Of a DNA stretch of 5,129 nucleotides, positions 1-4,980 are shown piece by piece. Numbering within the stretch: position 1 is the first letter of the stretch; each line of letters opens with the position of its first letter. Source of the DNA: an uncultured Prevotella sp. GTDB lineage: Bacteria; Bacteroidota; Bacteroidia; Bacteroidales; Bacteroidaceae. The stretch lies in assembly GCA_902497035.1 (NCBI GenBank), contig CABVDL010000136.1, positions 1 to 5,129 on the forward strand. Direction: 5' to 3'. A program made the position numbers and the translations under genes. The notes beneath the pieces were generated by a model. It was given only the letters and a program-made list of their open reading frames with translations. It made no database searches and was not told where the DNA came from.

Positions 1-22
1 CCCATGTTGTTGCCATCCGGGG

Positions 23-55
23 GTTAGGGCGGGGATAAACCCCGCCCTAACATTT
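23..55 (+). terminator. GC-rich hairpin, probable intrinsic terminator of a gene left of the window
   Basis: Positions 23-34 (GTTAGGGCGGGG) pair perfectly with 40-51 (CCCCGCCCTAAC) around the loop ATAAA, giving a 12-bp stem. ATTTT follows on the + strand. There is no T-run on the other side, so termination would act on + strand transcripts entering from the left. The T-tract is short, so efficiency is uncertain. The arms are built from the same CCCTAAC/CCCCGC words as the 14-bp repeats at 105-174, so the hairpin may instead be a relic of the same repeat family. Confidence 0.6.
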
Positions 56-104
56 TAACGTAATCATTGCTGATGCATCGCAGGACGGGACGGTGGCACC
101 GTAG

Positions 105-174
105 CCCTAACCCCGCAGGCCTAACCCCGCAGCCCTAACCCCGCAGGCCTAACCCCGCAGTCCTAACCCCGCAG
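105..174. repeat. Five tandem copies of a 14-bp C-rich minisatellite
   Basis: Five consecutive 14-bp units start at 105, 119, 133, 147 and 161. They all read NCCTAACCCCGCAG and differ only in the first base, which runs C, G, C, G, T. The copies are otherwise identical, which indicates recent or ongoing tandem expansion by slippage or unequal exchange. On the - strand each unit reads CTGCGGGGTTAGG, giving regularly spaced G-runs. The array lies about 80-90 bp upstream of the esterase promoter and is not inside any credible reading frame. It is a likely length-variable locus between strains. Confidence 0.9.
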
Positions 175-241
175 GCCAATTATAATGCCCATTATGGGTG
201 ACGGCCACCGCTAAATGATGTGAAAACCATACGCAATACAT

Positions 242-292
242 GAAAAAGGAGTAACTTTGCACCTGTTATGAGGCGGAAGTTACTCCTTTTTC
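242..292. promoter_or_regulatory. 16-bp perfect inverted repeat spanning the promoter box and start codon
   Basis: The left arm, 242-257 (GAAAAAGGAGTAACTT), is the exact reverse complement of 277-292 (AAGTTACTCCTTTTTC). The 19-base centre, 258-276, contains the ATG at 268. The left arm holds an AGGAG motif (247-251) and most of the -7 box. The right arm encodes residues 4-8 (KLLLF) of the signal peptide and is followed by a further T-rich stretch. It may be a DNA operator dyad. If transcription starts upstream, it could instead be an mRNA hairpin that masks AGGAG or stops early transcripts. The structure is directly visible; its role is inferred. Confidence 0.6.
252..259 (+). promoter_or_regulatory. 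Bacteroidota -7 promoter box for the esterase gene
   Basis: TAACTTTG matches the Bacteroidota housekeeping -7 consensus TAnnTTTG. Its context GTAACTTTGCA is identical to that of the gpmI promoter further downstream. No good TTTG -33 element is found 19-21 bp upstream, where the sequence is around CCATAC, so the promoter may be weak or activator-dependent. Transcription would begin about 5-9 bases after the box. That is at or next to the ATG at 268, so the mRNA would be leaderless or nearly so. The box is part of a long inverted repeat. Confidence 0.5.
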
Positions 293-1494
293 TTTTTGTC
301 GTATGCTCCCTCTCCTCCTTTGCCCGCCATCCCGCAGGCACGGTAGTGGGTCGCTGGACGGGAACATGGGCCACGGCCATGCAGACGCCGGTGAAGGCCT
401 TCATGCCCTACAACAACCGCATGAGCAACCGGTCGGTGCGTCAGATAGTCAAGGTGTCGGCCGGCGGCAAGGTGGTCCGTCTTCAGCTCTCCAACATCTT
501 TTCCGACAAGCCTGTGGTGATACGCTCGGTGTATATCGCCCACGCGCTGGACTCCTGCCGCATCGATGCGCGGTCGGCCCGCTACCTTAAGTTCTCGGGC
601 AAGACCGTCCCCGCCGGCCGCAGCCTGTTCTCCGATGCGCTGGCCTTCGACCTCCGGCCGATGGAGAAGGTGGCCATCACCATCAACTACCTCACGGCGC
701 CGCGCGTGCCGACGGTGCATATGGGCTCGCGCACGACGAGCTACATCCTCAAGGGCGAGTCAACACCGGAGACCGACTTCGCCCGTGCGTTCCGCTATGA
801 GAAATGGTTCAACATCGCCGCGCTCGAGGTGCTGGGCACGGGCATCCGCACCTTTGCCATCATCGGCAACAGCATCACCGACGGCAAGGGCTCGACGACC
901 GACCAGCAGAACCGCTGGCCCGACGAGATGAGCTTCTATCTCAACGGTCCGATGAGGGAGGCGGCGATGGTCGGCGAGCGCAATGCGGGCTACAAGCAGT
1001 GGAGCGTGCTAAACCTCGGCATCGGCAACAACCGCGTGCTGTCAGTGGGCTACGGTGAGCCTGCCAAGGACCGCTTCGACCGTGACATCCTCGAGCAGCA
1101 CGGCGTGACCGATGTCGTCATCTTCGAGGCCATCAACGACCTCGGCAACAGCCGCGACGGGGTCACGACAGCCATGTCGGTCATCGCGCAATACCGGCTG
1201 ATGATACAGAAATGCCGCCGCGCCCATCTCCGCGTGTGGCTCGCCACCATAACGCCGATGAAGGGGGCGGGCTACTACAGCGTCGGCCACGAGGTGGGGC
1301 GCCGCCTCATCAACCAGTGGATCCGGAAGCAGCATGATGCCGACGGCTACCTTGATTTCGACCTGCTCATGCGCAACCCCACCAACACCCTCGCCCTGCG
1401 ACCCGAATGGCGCCTGGCCGACTGCCTCCATCCCAATGCCGCGGGCTACCGCGAGATGGGCCGCTATGCCGCGGAATACTTCAAAAGCCATTAG
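268..1494 (+). CDS. Secreted SGNH/GDSL-family esterase, XynE-like
   Basis: This 408-residue protein is predicted to be exported and to hydrolyse acyl or acetyl esters, probably on plant or host polysaccharides. Residues 1-19 form a signal peptide: MRRK, a hydrophobic LLLFLFVV core, and a cleavage site after SFA. Residues about 28-185 resemble the N-terminal beta-rich domain of XynE-like esterases. The SGNH core follows. Block I is GNSITDG with nucleophile Ser202. The oxyanion region is LGIGNNR (250-256). Block III is EAIND (Asn290), with Ala where the family usually has Gly. Block V is DCLHP with Asp385 and His388, completing the triad. An in-frame stop at 241-243 and no intervening start codon fix the start at 268. 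No Shine-Dalgarno is correctly spaced; AGGAG ends 16 bases before the ATG. The gene seems monocistronic. The exact substrate cannot be read from the sequence. Confidence 0.9.
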   Translation: MRRKLLLFLFVVCSLSSFARHPAGTVVGRWTGTWATAMQTPVKAFMPYNNRMSNRSVRQIVKVSAGGKVVRLQLSNIFSDKPVVIRSVYIAHALDSCRIDARSARYLKFSGKTVPAGRSLFSDALAFDLRPMEKVAITINYLTAPRVPTVHMGSRTTSYILKGESTPETDFARAFRYEKWFNIAALEVLGTGIRTFAIIGNSITDGKGSTTDQQNRWPDEMSFYLNGPMREAAMVGERNAGYKQWSVLNLGIGNNRVLSVGYGEPAKDRFDRDILEQHGVTDVVIFEAINDLGNSRDGVTTAMSVIAQYRLMIQKCRRAHLRVWLATITPMKGAGYYSVGHEVGRRLINQWIRKQHDADGYLDFDLLMRNPTNTLALRPEWRLADCLHPNAAGYREMGRYAAEYFKSH

Positions 1495-1514
1495 CATCAT
1501 GGGTATCGCATAGT

Positions 1515-1586
1515 CCCATCCGTCCCATTATCCCCATTCACCCCATTATCCCCATTCACCCCATTATCCCCATTCACCCCATCCAT
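1515..1586. repeat. Minisatellite of 9-bp half-units (18-bp period), G-quadruplex-prone on the - strand
   Basis: Eight consecutive 9-bp units cover the stretch. The six central ones alternate CCCATTATC and CCCATTCAC, making three perfect 18-bp repeats at 1524-1577. They are flanked by the variant units CCCATCCGT (1515) and CCCATCCAT (1578). On the - strand this gives six GGGG runs separated by 5-base loops (TGAAT or ATAAT), which satisfies the usual G-quadruplex pattern. The array begins 20 bases after the esterase stop codon and ends 18 bases before the -33 box of gpmI. It fills much of this gap, and no convincing terminator was seen there. Confidence 0.92.
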
Positions 1587-1604
1587 TAATAATTCCTATT
1601 TTCC

Positions 1605-1635
1605 TTTGCCAATCAGCGAAAATACGGTAACTTTG
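1605..1635 (+). promoter_or_regulatory. gpmI promoter, canonical Bacteroidota -33/-7
   Basis: TTTG at 1605-1608 is followed, after a 19-base spacer, by TAACTTTG at 1628-1635. This fits the Bacteroidota consensus TTTG-N19-21-TAnnTTTG. Transcription should start near 1641-1644, leaving a 5' leader of about 50 bases. The leader is A-rich, has no Shine-Dalgarno, and ends in TATTACT before the ATG. A-rich leaders without SD are typical of the phylum. Confidence 0.8.
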
Positions 1636-1693
1636 CAATTGCTTAAGAAGCATACAGATAACAACAAATACAAACATTAAACACAATATTACT

Positions 1694-3217
1694 ATGGCAA
1701 AGAAAGCTCTGCTGATGATCCTCGACGGATGGGGACTCGGCAAACACGACCGCGGCGATGTCATCTACAACACGCCCACACCTTATCTCGATCTGCTCAA
1801 CGCCACCTGCGCCCACTCGCAGCTCATGGCCTGCGGCGAGGATGTCGGTCTGCCCAAGGGACAGATGGGCAACTCTGAGGTGGGTCACCTCAATATCGGC
1901 GCCGGCCGCATCGTCTACCAGGACCTGGTGAAAATCAATAAGGCCTGCGAGACCGGCGACATTCTGAAGAACAAGGAGATAGTCTCCGCCTACAGCTATG
2001 CCCAGAAGACCGGCAAGCGCCTCCACCTGATGGGCCTCACCTCAACGGGCGGCGTGCACTCCTCGCTCGACCATCTGTTCAAGCTCATTGAGATCTCAAA
2101 GGAATATGGCCTGAAGAACACGTTCGTGCACTGCTTCATGGACGGCCGCGACACCGACCCGAAGAGTGGCAAGGGCTTCATCAAGGACATCCTTGACTGC
2201 TGCGAGAAGAACGACGCGCACATCGCATCCATCGTCGGCCGTTTCTACGCAATGGACCGCGACAAGCGCTGGAATCGCGTCAAGGAGGCCTACGACCTGC
2301 TCGTCGAGGGCAAGGGCAAACAGGCTGACGACCTGCTCAAGGCCATGGACGAGAGCTATGCCGACGGCGTGACCGACGAGTTCATCAAGCCCATCAACAA
2401 CGCCAAGGTCGACGGCACCATCCAGGAGGGTGACGTCATTATCTTCATCAACTTCCGCAACGACCGCGCCCGCGAGCTCACGCAGGTGCTGACACAGGAG
2501 GATATGCCGCAGGAGGGCATGCACACCATCAAGGACCTGCAGTACTACTGCATGACGCCGTATGACGCCAACTTCAAGGGCCTGCACATCCTCTTCCCCA
2601 AGGAGGACGTGAAGGACACCCTCGCCGAATACCTCTCAAGAAACGGCAAGCGCCAGCTGCACACCGCCGAGACTGAGAAATACGCACACGTGACGTTCTT
2701 CCTCAATGGCGGCCGTGAGGAGCCTTTCGCCGGTGAGGACCGCATTCTCGTACACTCGCCGAAGGTGGCCACCTACGACCTGCAGCCCGAGATGAGCGCC
2801 TATGAGGTGAAGAACAAGCTCGTCGGCGCCATCAATACGCAGCAGTACGACTTCATCGTGGTGAACTTCGCCAACGGCGATATGGTGGGACACACCGGCG
2901 TTTACAATGCCATCGCAAAGGCCGTTGTCGCCGTTGACTCCTGCGTTCATGACGTCATCGAGGCTGCCAAGGCCAACGACTACGAGGCCATCATCATTGC
3001 CGACCACGGCAATGCCGACCACGCCATCAACGACGACGGTACGCCCAACACCGCACACTCGCTCAACCCCGTGCCGTTCATCTACGTGACCAACAACAAC
3101 TCGGCTACGGTGAAGGACGGCCGTCTGGCCGACGTGGCGCCTTCCATCCTGCATATCATGGGACTCGAGCAGCCCGCCGATATGACCGGCGAATGCCTCA
3201 TCAGCGATAATAAGTAA
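1694..3217 (+). CDS. gpmI: 2,3-bisphosphoglycerate-independent phosphoglycerate mutase
   Basis: This cytoplasmic glycolytic and gluconeogenic enzyme interconverts 3- and 2-phosphoglycerate through a phosphoserine intermediate and needs two Mn2+ ions. At 507 residues it is the normal length for the alkaline-phosphatase-superfamily iPGM. Visible active-site motifs are LDGWG (Asp11), GNSEVGH with nucleophile Ser61, VHS (His122), DGRDTDP (150-156), GRFYAMDRDKRW (182-193), NFRNDRAR (253-260), TEKYAHVTFFLNGG (Lys329), NGDMVGHTG (Asp396, His400), ADHGNAD (Asp437, His438) and TAHS (His455). All expected metal ligands and phosphate-binding residues are present. The phosphatase-like domain is split around an inserted transferase domain of roughly residues 77-310. 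The start is set by MAKKALLMILDG, the conserved family N-terminus. The gene has its own promoter and terminator, so it is probably a single-gene transcript. Confidence 0.98.
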   Translation: MAKKALLMILDGWGLGKHDRGDVIYNTPTPYLDLLNATCAHSQLMACGEDVGLPKGQMGNSEVGHLNIGAGRIVYQDLVKINKACETGDILKNKEIVSAYSYAQKTGKRLHLMGLTSTGGVHSSLDHLFKLIEISKEYGLKNTFVHCFMDGRDTDPKSGKGFIKDILDCCEKNDAHIASIVGRFYAMDRDKRWNRVKEAYDLLVEGKGKQADDLLKAMDESYADGVTDEFIKPINNAKVDGTIQEGDVIIFINFRNDRARELTQVLTQEDMPQEGMHTIKDLQYYCMTPYDANFKGLHILFPKEDVKDTLAEYLSRNGKRQLHTAETEKYAHVTFFLNGGREEPFAGEDRILVHSPKVATYDLQPEMSAYEVKNKLVGAINTQQYDFIVVNFANGDMVGHTGVYNAIAKAVVAVDSCVHDVIEAAKANDYEAIIIADHGNADHAINDDGTPNTAHSLNPVPFIYVTNNNSATVKDGRLADVAPSILHIMGLEQPADMTGECLISDNK

Positions 3218-3230
3218 ATCTCATCACAAT

Positions 3231-3268
3231 AGCCTCACCCTTAGCCTTGGCCGGGGGTGGGGCTTTTT
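3231..3268 (+). terminator. Intrinsic terminator of gpmI
   Basis: AGCCTCACCC (3231-3240) pairs with GGGTGGGGCT (3255-3264). The 10-bp stem has one G-T wobble (3235/3260) and a 14-base loop. It runs directly into TTTTT (3264-3268). It lies 13 bases past the gpmI stop codon, as expected of a rho-independent terminator on the + strand. Confidence 0.85.
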
Positions 3269-3308
3269 CGTCGCAGCGGAACTTTTGCGGCACCTGCCAT
3301 GTCTGCGG

Positions 3309-3340
3309 CTGGTGGCCGGCACCAGGCCGGCCACTACACT
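3309..3340 (-). repeat. REP-like 32-bp palindromic element, solitary copy
   Basis: The core is GTGGCCGGC (3312-3320), loop ACCAG, then GCCGGCCAC (3326-3334), a perfect 9-bp stem. CTG precedes it and CTACACT follows. CTAC at 3334-3337 is GTAG on the - strand, placing that tetranucleotide at one foot of the hairpin, as in REP elements. Three further copies occur at 4823-4854, 4926-4957 and 5034-5065. Strand is given with GTAG as the 5' head. The element lies between the gpmI terminator and the ung start, 22 bases before the ATG. Confidence 0.8.
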
Positions 3341-3362
3341 GCCACCGAATTGTCTATTAGTT

Positions 3363-4028
3363 ATGAACGTCAATATAGAACTGTCTTGGAAGAAATATTT
3401 GGGCGAGGAGTTTGACAAGCAGTATTTCGCCGGTCTCACCGATGCCGTGCGCGATGAATATCGCCGCTGTCAGTGCTTTCCTCCGGGCCATCTGATTTTC
3501 AACGCCTTCAACCTCTGTCCGTTTGACCGGGTGAAGGTGGTGATTATCGGGCAGGACCCCTATCATGAGCCGGGGCAGGCGATGGGACTGAGCTTCTCGG
3601 TTCCTGACGGCGTGATGATGCCCCCGTCACTCGTCAATATCTTCAAGGAGATTGGTGACGACCTCGGCAAGCCGATGCCCGCCAACGGCGACCTCACGCG
3701 CTGGGCGCGCCAGGGGGTGCTGCTGCTCAACGCCACGCTTACCGTTCGGGCCCATGAGGCCAACAGCCACTCGCGCCTGGGGTGGAGCATCTTCACCGAT
3801 GCGGCCATCAAGGCACTCAGCGCCCGACGCGAGCATCTCGTCTACATGCTCTGGGGCGGCTATGCGCGCACCAAGAAAGCCTTTATCGACGGCTCGCGCA
3901 ACCTCATCCTTGAGTCGGTTCATCCCTCGCCGCTGTCGGCCAACCGCGGCGGCTGGTTCGGACAGCATCAGTTCTCGCGCTGCAACGCCTATCTTGAGCA
4001 GTACGGCATGAAGCCGGTCGACTGGTAA
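3363..4028 (+). CDS. ung: Uracil-DNA glycosylase, family 1
   Basis: This enzyme removes uracil from DNA to start base-excision repair and acts as a monomer in the cytoplasm. From the ATG at 3363 it is 221 residues, close to the usual bacterial length. The water-activating loop is GQDPYH (63-68; catalytic Asp65). Phe78 in GLSFS stacks on uracil, Asn123 in LLLNA reads the base, and HPSPLS (187-192) supplies His187 and the Leu191 that intercalates in the helix. The frame stays open upstream to an ATG at 3285. That extension would add 26 residues encoded partly by the REP-like palindrome and matching no known UNG sequence, so 3363 is preferred. No clear Shine-Dalgarno or TAnnTTTG box precedes it. 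The promoter is therefore unidentified, and read-through past the gpmI terminator remains possible. Confidence 0.97.
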   Translation: MNVNIELSWKKYLGEEFDKQYFAGLTDAVRDEYRRCQCFPPGHLIFNAFNLCPFDRVKVVIIGQDPYHEPGQAMGLSFSVPDGVMMPPSLVNIFKEIGDDLGKPMPANGDLTRWARQGVLLLNATLTVRAHEANSHSRLGWSIFTDAAIKALSARREHLVYMLWGGYARTKKAFIDGSRNLILESVHPSPLSANRGGWFGQHQFSRCNAYLEQYGMKPVDW

Positions 4029-4090
4029 GAACGCCTGAAGAAAGGTGTGCTTATTGCTGTAGCGTATCGTCCGTTAATGTCTTGTGACCT

Positions 4091-4711
4091 ATGAAAGAGC
4101 TGCATATCATACAGGTGGGTAACGTGCTGGTGTCGCCCGATATCTTCACCGAGTATTTCTGTTGCGACCTTGCCGCGTGCAAGGGCCGCTGCTGCATCGA
4201 GGGCGATGCCGGCGCGCCGGTGACGCTCGACGAGATTGGTCTGATGGAGGACAATCTCGATGCCGTGTGGAATGACCTCTCGGCCTCGGCGCAGGCGGTT
4301 ATCGACAGGCAGGGCGTGGCCTATACCGACAACGACGGCGAGCTGGTGACGAGCATCGTCGGCGGACGCGACTGCGTGTTCACCTGTTACCATGATATCA
4401 CTGATTTTGCTGACGGCAAGCCCATTCCCAACTGCTGCCTCTGTGCCTTTGAGCGGGCTTACCGTGAGGGACGCACCAAGTGGTGCAAGCCGGCCTCATG
4501 CGCTCTTTACCCCATCCGGGCAAAGGATTTCGGCAATGATGTCATTGGCATCAACTACCACCGCTGGGATGTCTGCAAGGCGGCCGTGGCTTTGGGCCGC
4601 AAGCGCAATGTGCGTGTCTATGAGTTCTTGCGCGAGCCACTCATCCAACGGTTTGGCGCGGCCTGGTATGACGAGCTTTGCGAGGTGGCCGGGCAACTGT
4701 TGGGGGAGTAG
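4091..4711 (+). CDS. DUF3109-family cysteine-rich protein
   Basis: The function is unknown. The 206-residue protein has the hallmark DUF3109 N-terminus: VGNVLVS, then CDLAACKGRCCIEGDAGAP, where Cys25-x4-Cys30-x3-Cys34-Cys35 forms a tight cluster. More cysteines follow at 95, 99, 115, 116, 118, 132 (in WCKPASC), 137, 162 and 197, with Cys24 making 14 in all. The LYPIR motif after Cys137 is also typical of the family. This density and spacing suggest an iron-sulfur or zinc site, akin to the YkgJ-type CxxxCC proteins, but that is inference. There is no signal peptide or membrane segment, so it is probably cytoplasmic. An upstream ATG at 4074 meets a stop at once, so the start is 4091. It sits 62 bases after ung with no obvious promoter or terminator between them and may share its transcript. 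Confidence 0.9.
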   Translation: MKELHIIQVGNVLVSPDIFTEYFCCDLAACKGRCCIEGDAGAPVTLDEIGLMEDNLDAVWNDLSASAQAVIDRQGVAYTDNDGELVTSIVGGRDCVFTCYHDITDFADGKPIPNCCLCAFERAYREGRTKWCKPASCALYPIRAKDFGNDVIGINYHRWDVCKAAVALGRKRNVRVYEFLREPLIQRFGAAWYDELCEVAGQLLGE

Positions 4712-4730
4712 CCCGACGGTCCCACCCCCT

Positions 4731-4756
4731 CTCCCGGGCAATCGTGTCATTGGTGA
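4731..4756. repeat. Partial third copy of part of the 211-bp repeat
   Basis: These 26 bases are identical to 5007-5032 in the second repeat unit and match 4796-4821 in the first with four differences. The similarity stops abruptly on both sides: CCCACCC precedes it and CAGGCACTTTT follows. It lies 65 bases before the equivalent segment of unit 1, outside the 211-bp period, so it is a separate fragment of the family. It begins only 19 bases after the DUF3109 stop codon. Confidence 0.8.
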
Positions 4757-4769
4757 CAGGCACTTTTCG

Positions 4770-4918
4770 ACTTCTACGACCACACCTGCGACATTCTTCC
4801 AGGAAATCGTGCCATTGGTGATAGTGTAGTGGCCGACCTGGTGTCGGCCACCAGCAGCAGGTATTGATATTCCCATCGCAAACGGTAATCAACATTGCAA
4901 TGACACGCATCATTCATA
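4770..4918. repeat. Long direct repeat, copy A (149 bp)
   Basis: This segment aligns without gaps to 4981-5129 with five mismatches in 149 bases, about 97 percent identity. Four mismatches cluster at 4797-4811 and one is at 4863. The copies start 211 bases apart. Copy A is followed by 62 bases (4919-4980) carrying an inverted REP-like element, which completes one 211-bp period. No credible gene is seen. A 47-codon - strand frame (4917 to 4774) is open in both copies, but three of the five differences change the amino acid, so selection on it is not evident. Confidence 0.95.
4823..4854 (+). repeat. REP-like palindromic element inside copy A
   Basis: The element has GTAG at 4826-4829 and a 9-bp stem, GTGGCCGAC (4829-4837) with GTCGGCCAC (4843-4851), around the loop CTGGT. 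It ends in CAG. It is inverted relative to the copies at 3309-3340 and 4926-4957. Compared with them, one stem pair is changed on both sides (G-C to A-T), so pairing is kept. Confidence 0.85.
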
Positions 4919-4925
4919 CCAAGGT

Positions 4926-4957
4926 CTGGTGGCCGGCACAAGGCCGGCCACTACACT
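4926..4957 (-). repeat. REP-like palindromic element between copies A and B
   Basis: GTGGCCGGC (4929-4937), loop ACAAG, GCCGGCCAC (4943-4951). CTAC at 4951-4954 is GTAG on the - strand. It differs from the copy at 3309-3340 by a single loop base (ACAAG versus ACCAG). It lies in the 62-base part of the 211-bp period and opposes the elements on both sides, giving alternating orientation as in a BIME. Confidence 0.85.
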
Positions 4958-4980
4958 AATATCTCAGTATCGTCGCACTA

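Noticed and set aside
105..174. Telomere-like CCCTAA repeats
   Set aside because: Only the word CCCTAA is shared. The period is 14, the locus is internal and the genes are bacterial.
188..198. Small palindrome CCCATTATGGG
   Set aside because: It has 5-bp arms around one base, common by chance, with no positional link to a promoter.
1499..1519. ATGGG/CCCAT hairpin after the esterase as a terminator
   Set aside because: The stem has only 5 pairs, an 11-base loop and no T-run.
3279..3287. GAACTTTTG as a promoter box for ung
   Set aside because: It does not match TAnnTTTG and there is no TTTG 19-21 bases upstream. The resemblance to TAACTTTG is partial.
4745..4765. TGTCA-TTGG-TGACA followed by CTTTT as a terminator of the DUF3109 gene
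   Set aside because: The stem is 5 bp, the T-run is displaced and the region belongs to the repeat family. Too weak to annotate.
4496..4913. Longer - strand frames over the end of the DUF3109 gene and the repeat
   Set aside because: They overlap a well-supported + strand gene and run through repeat DNA. They look like GC-rich shadow frames.
4774..4917. 47-codon - strand reading frame inside each 211-bp repeat
   Set aside because: It runs through the palindrome. Three of the five differences between copies change the amino acid, and no promoter or ribosome site is evident. It is treated as chance.
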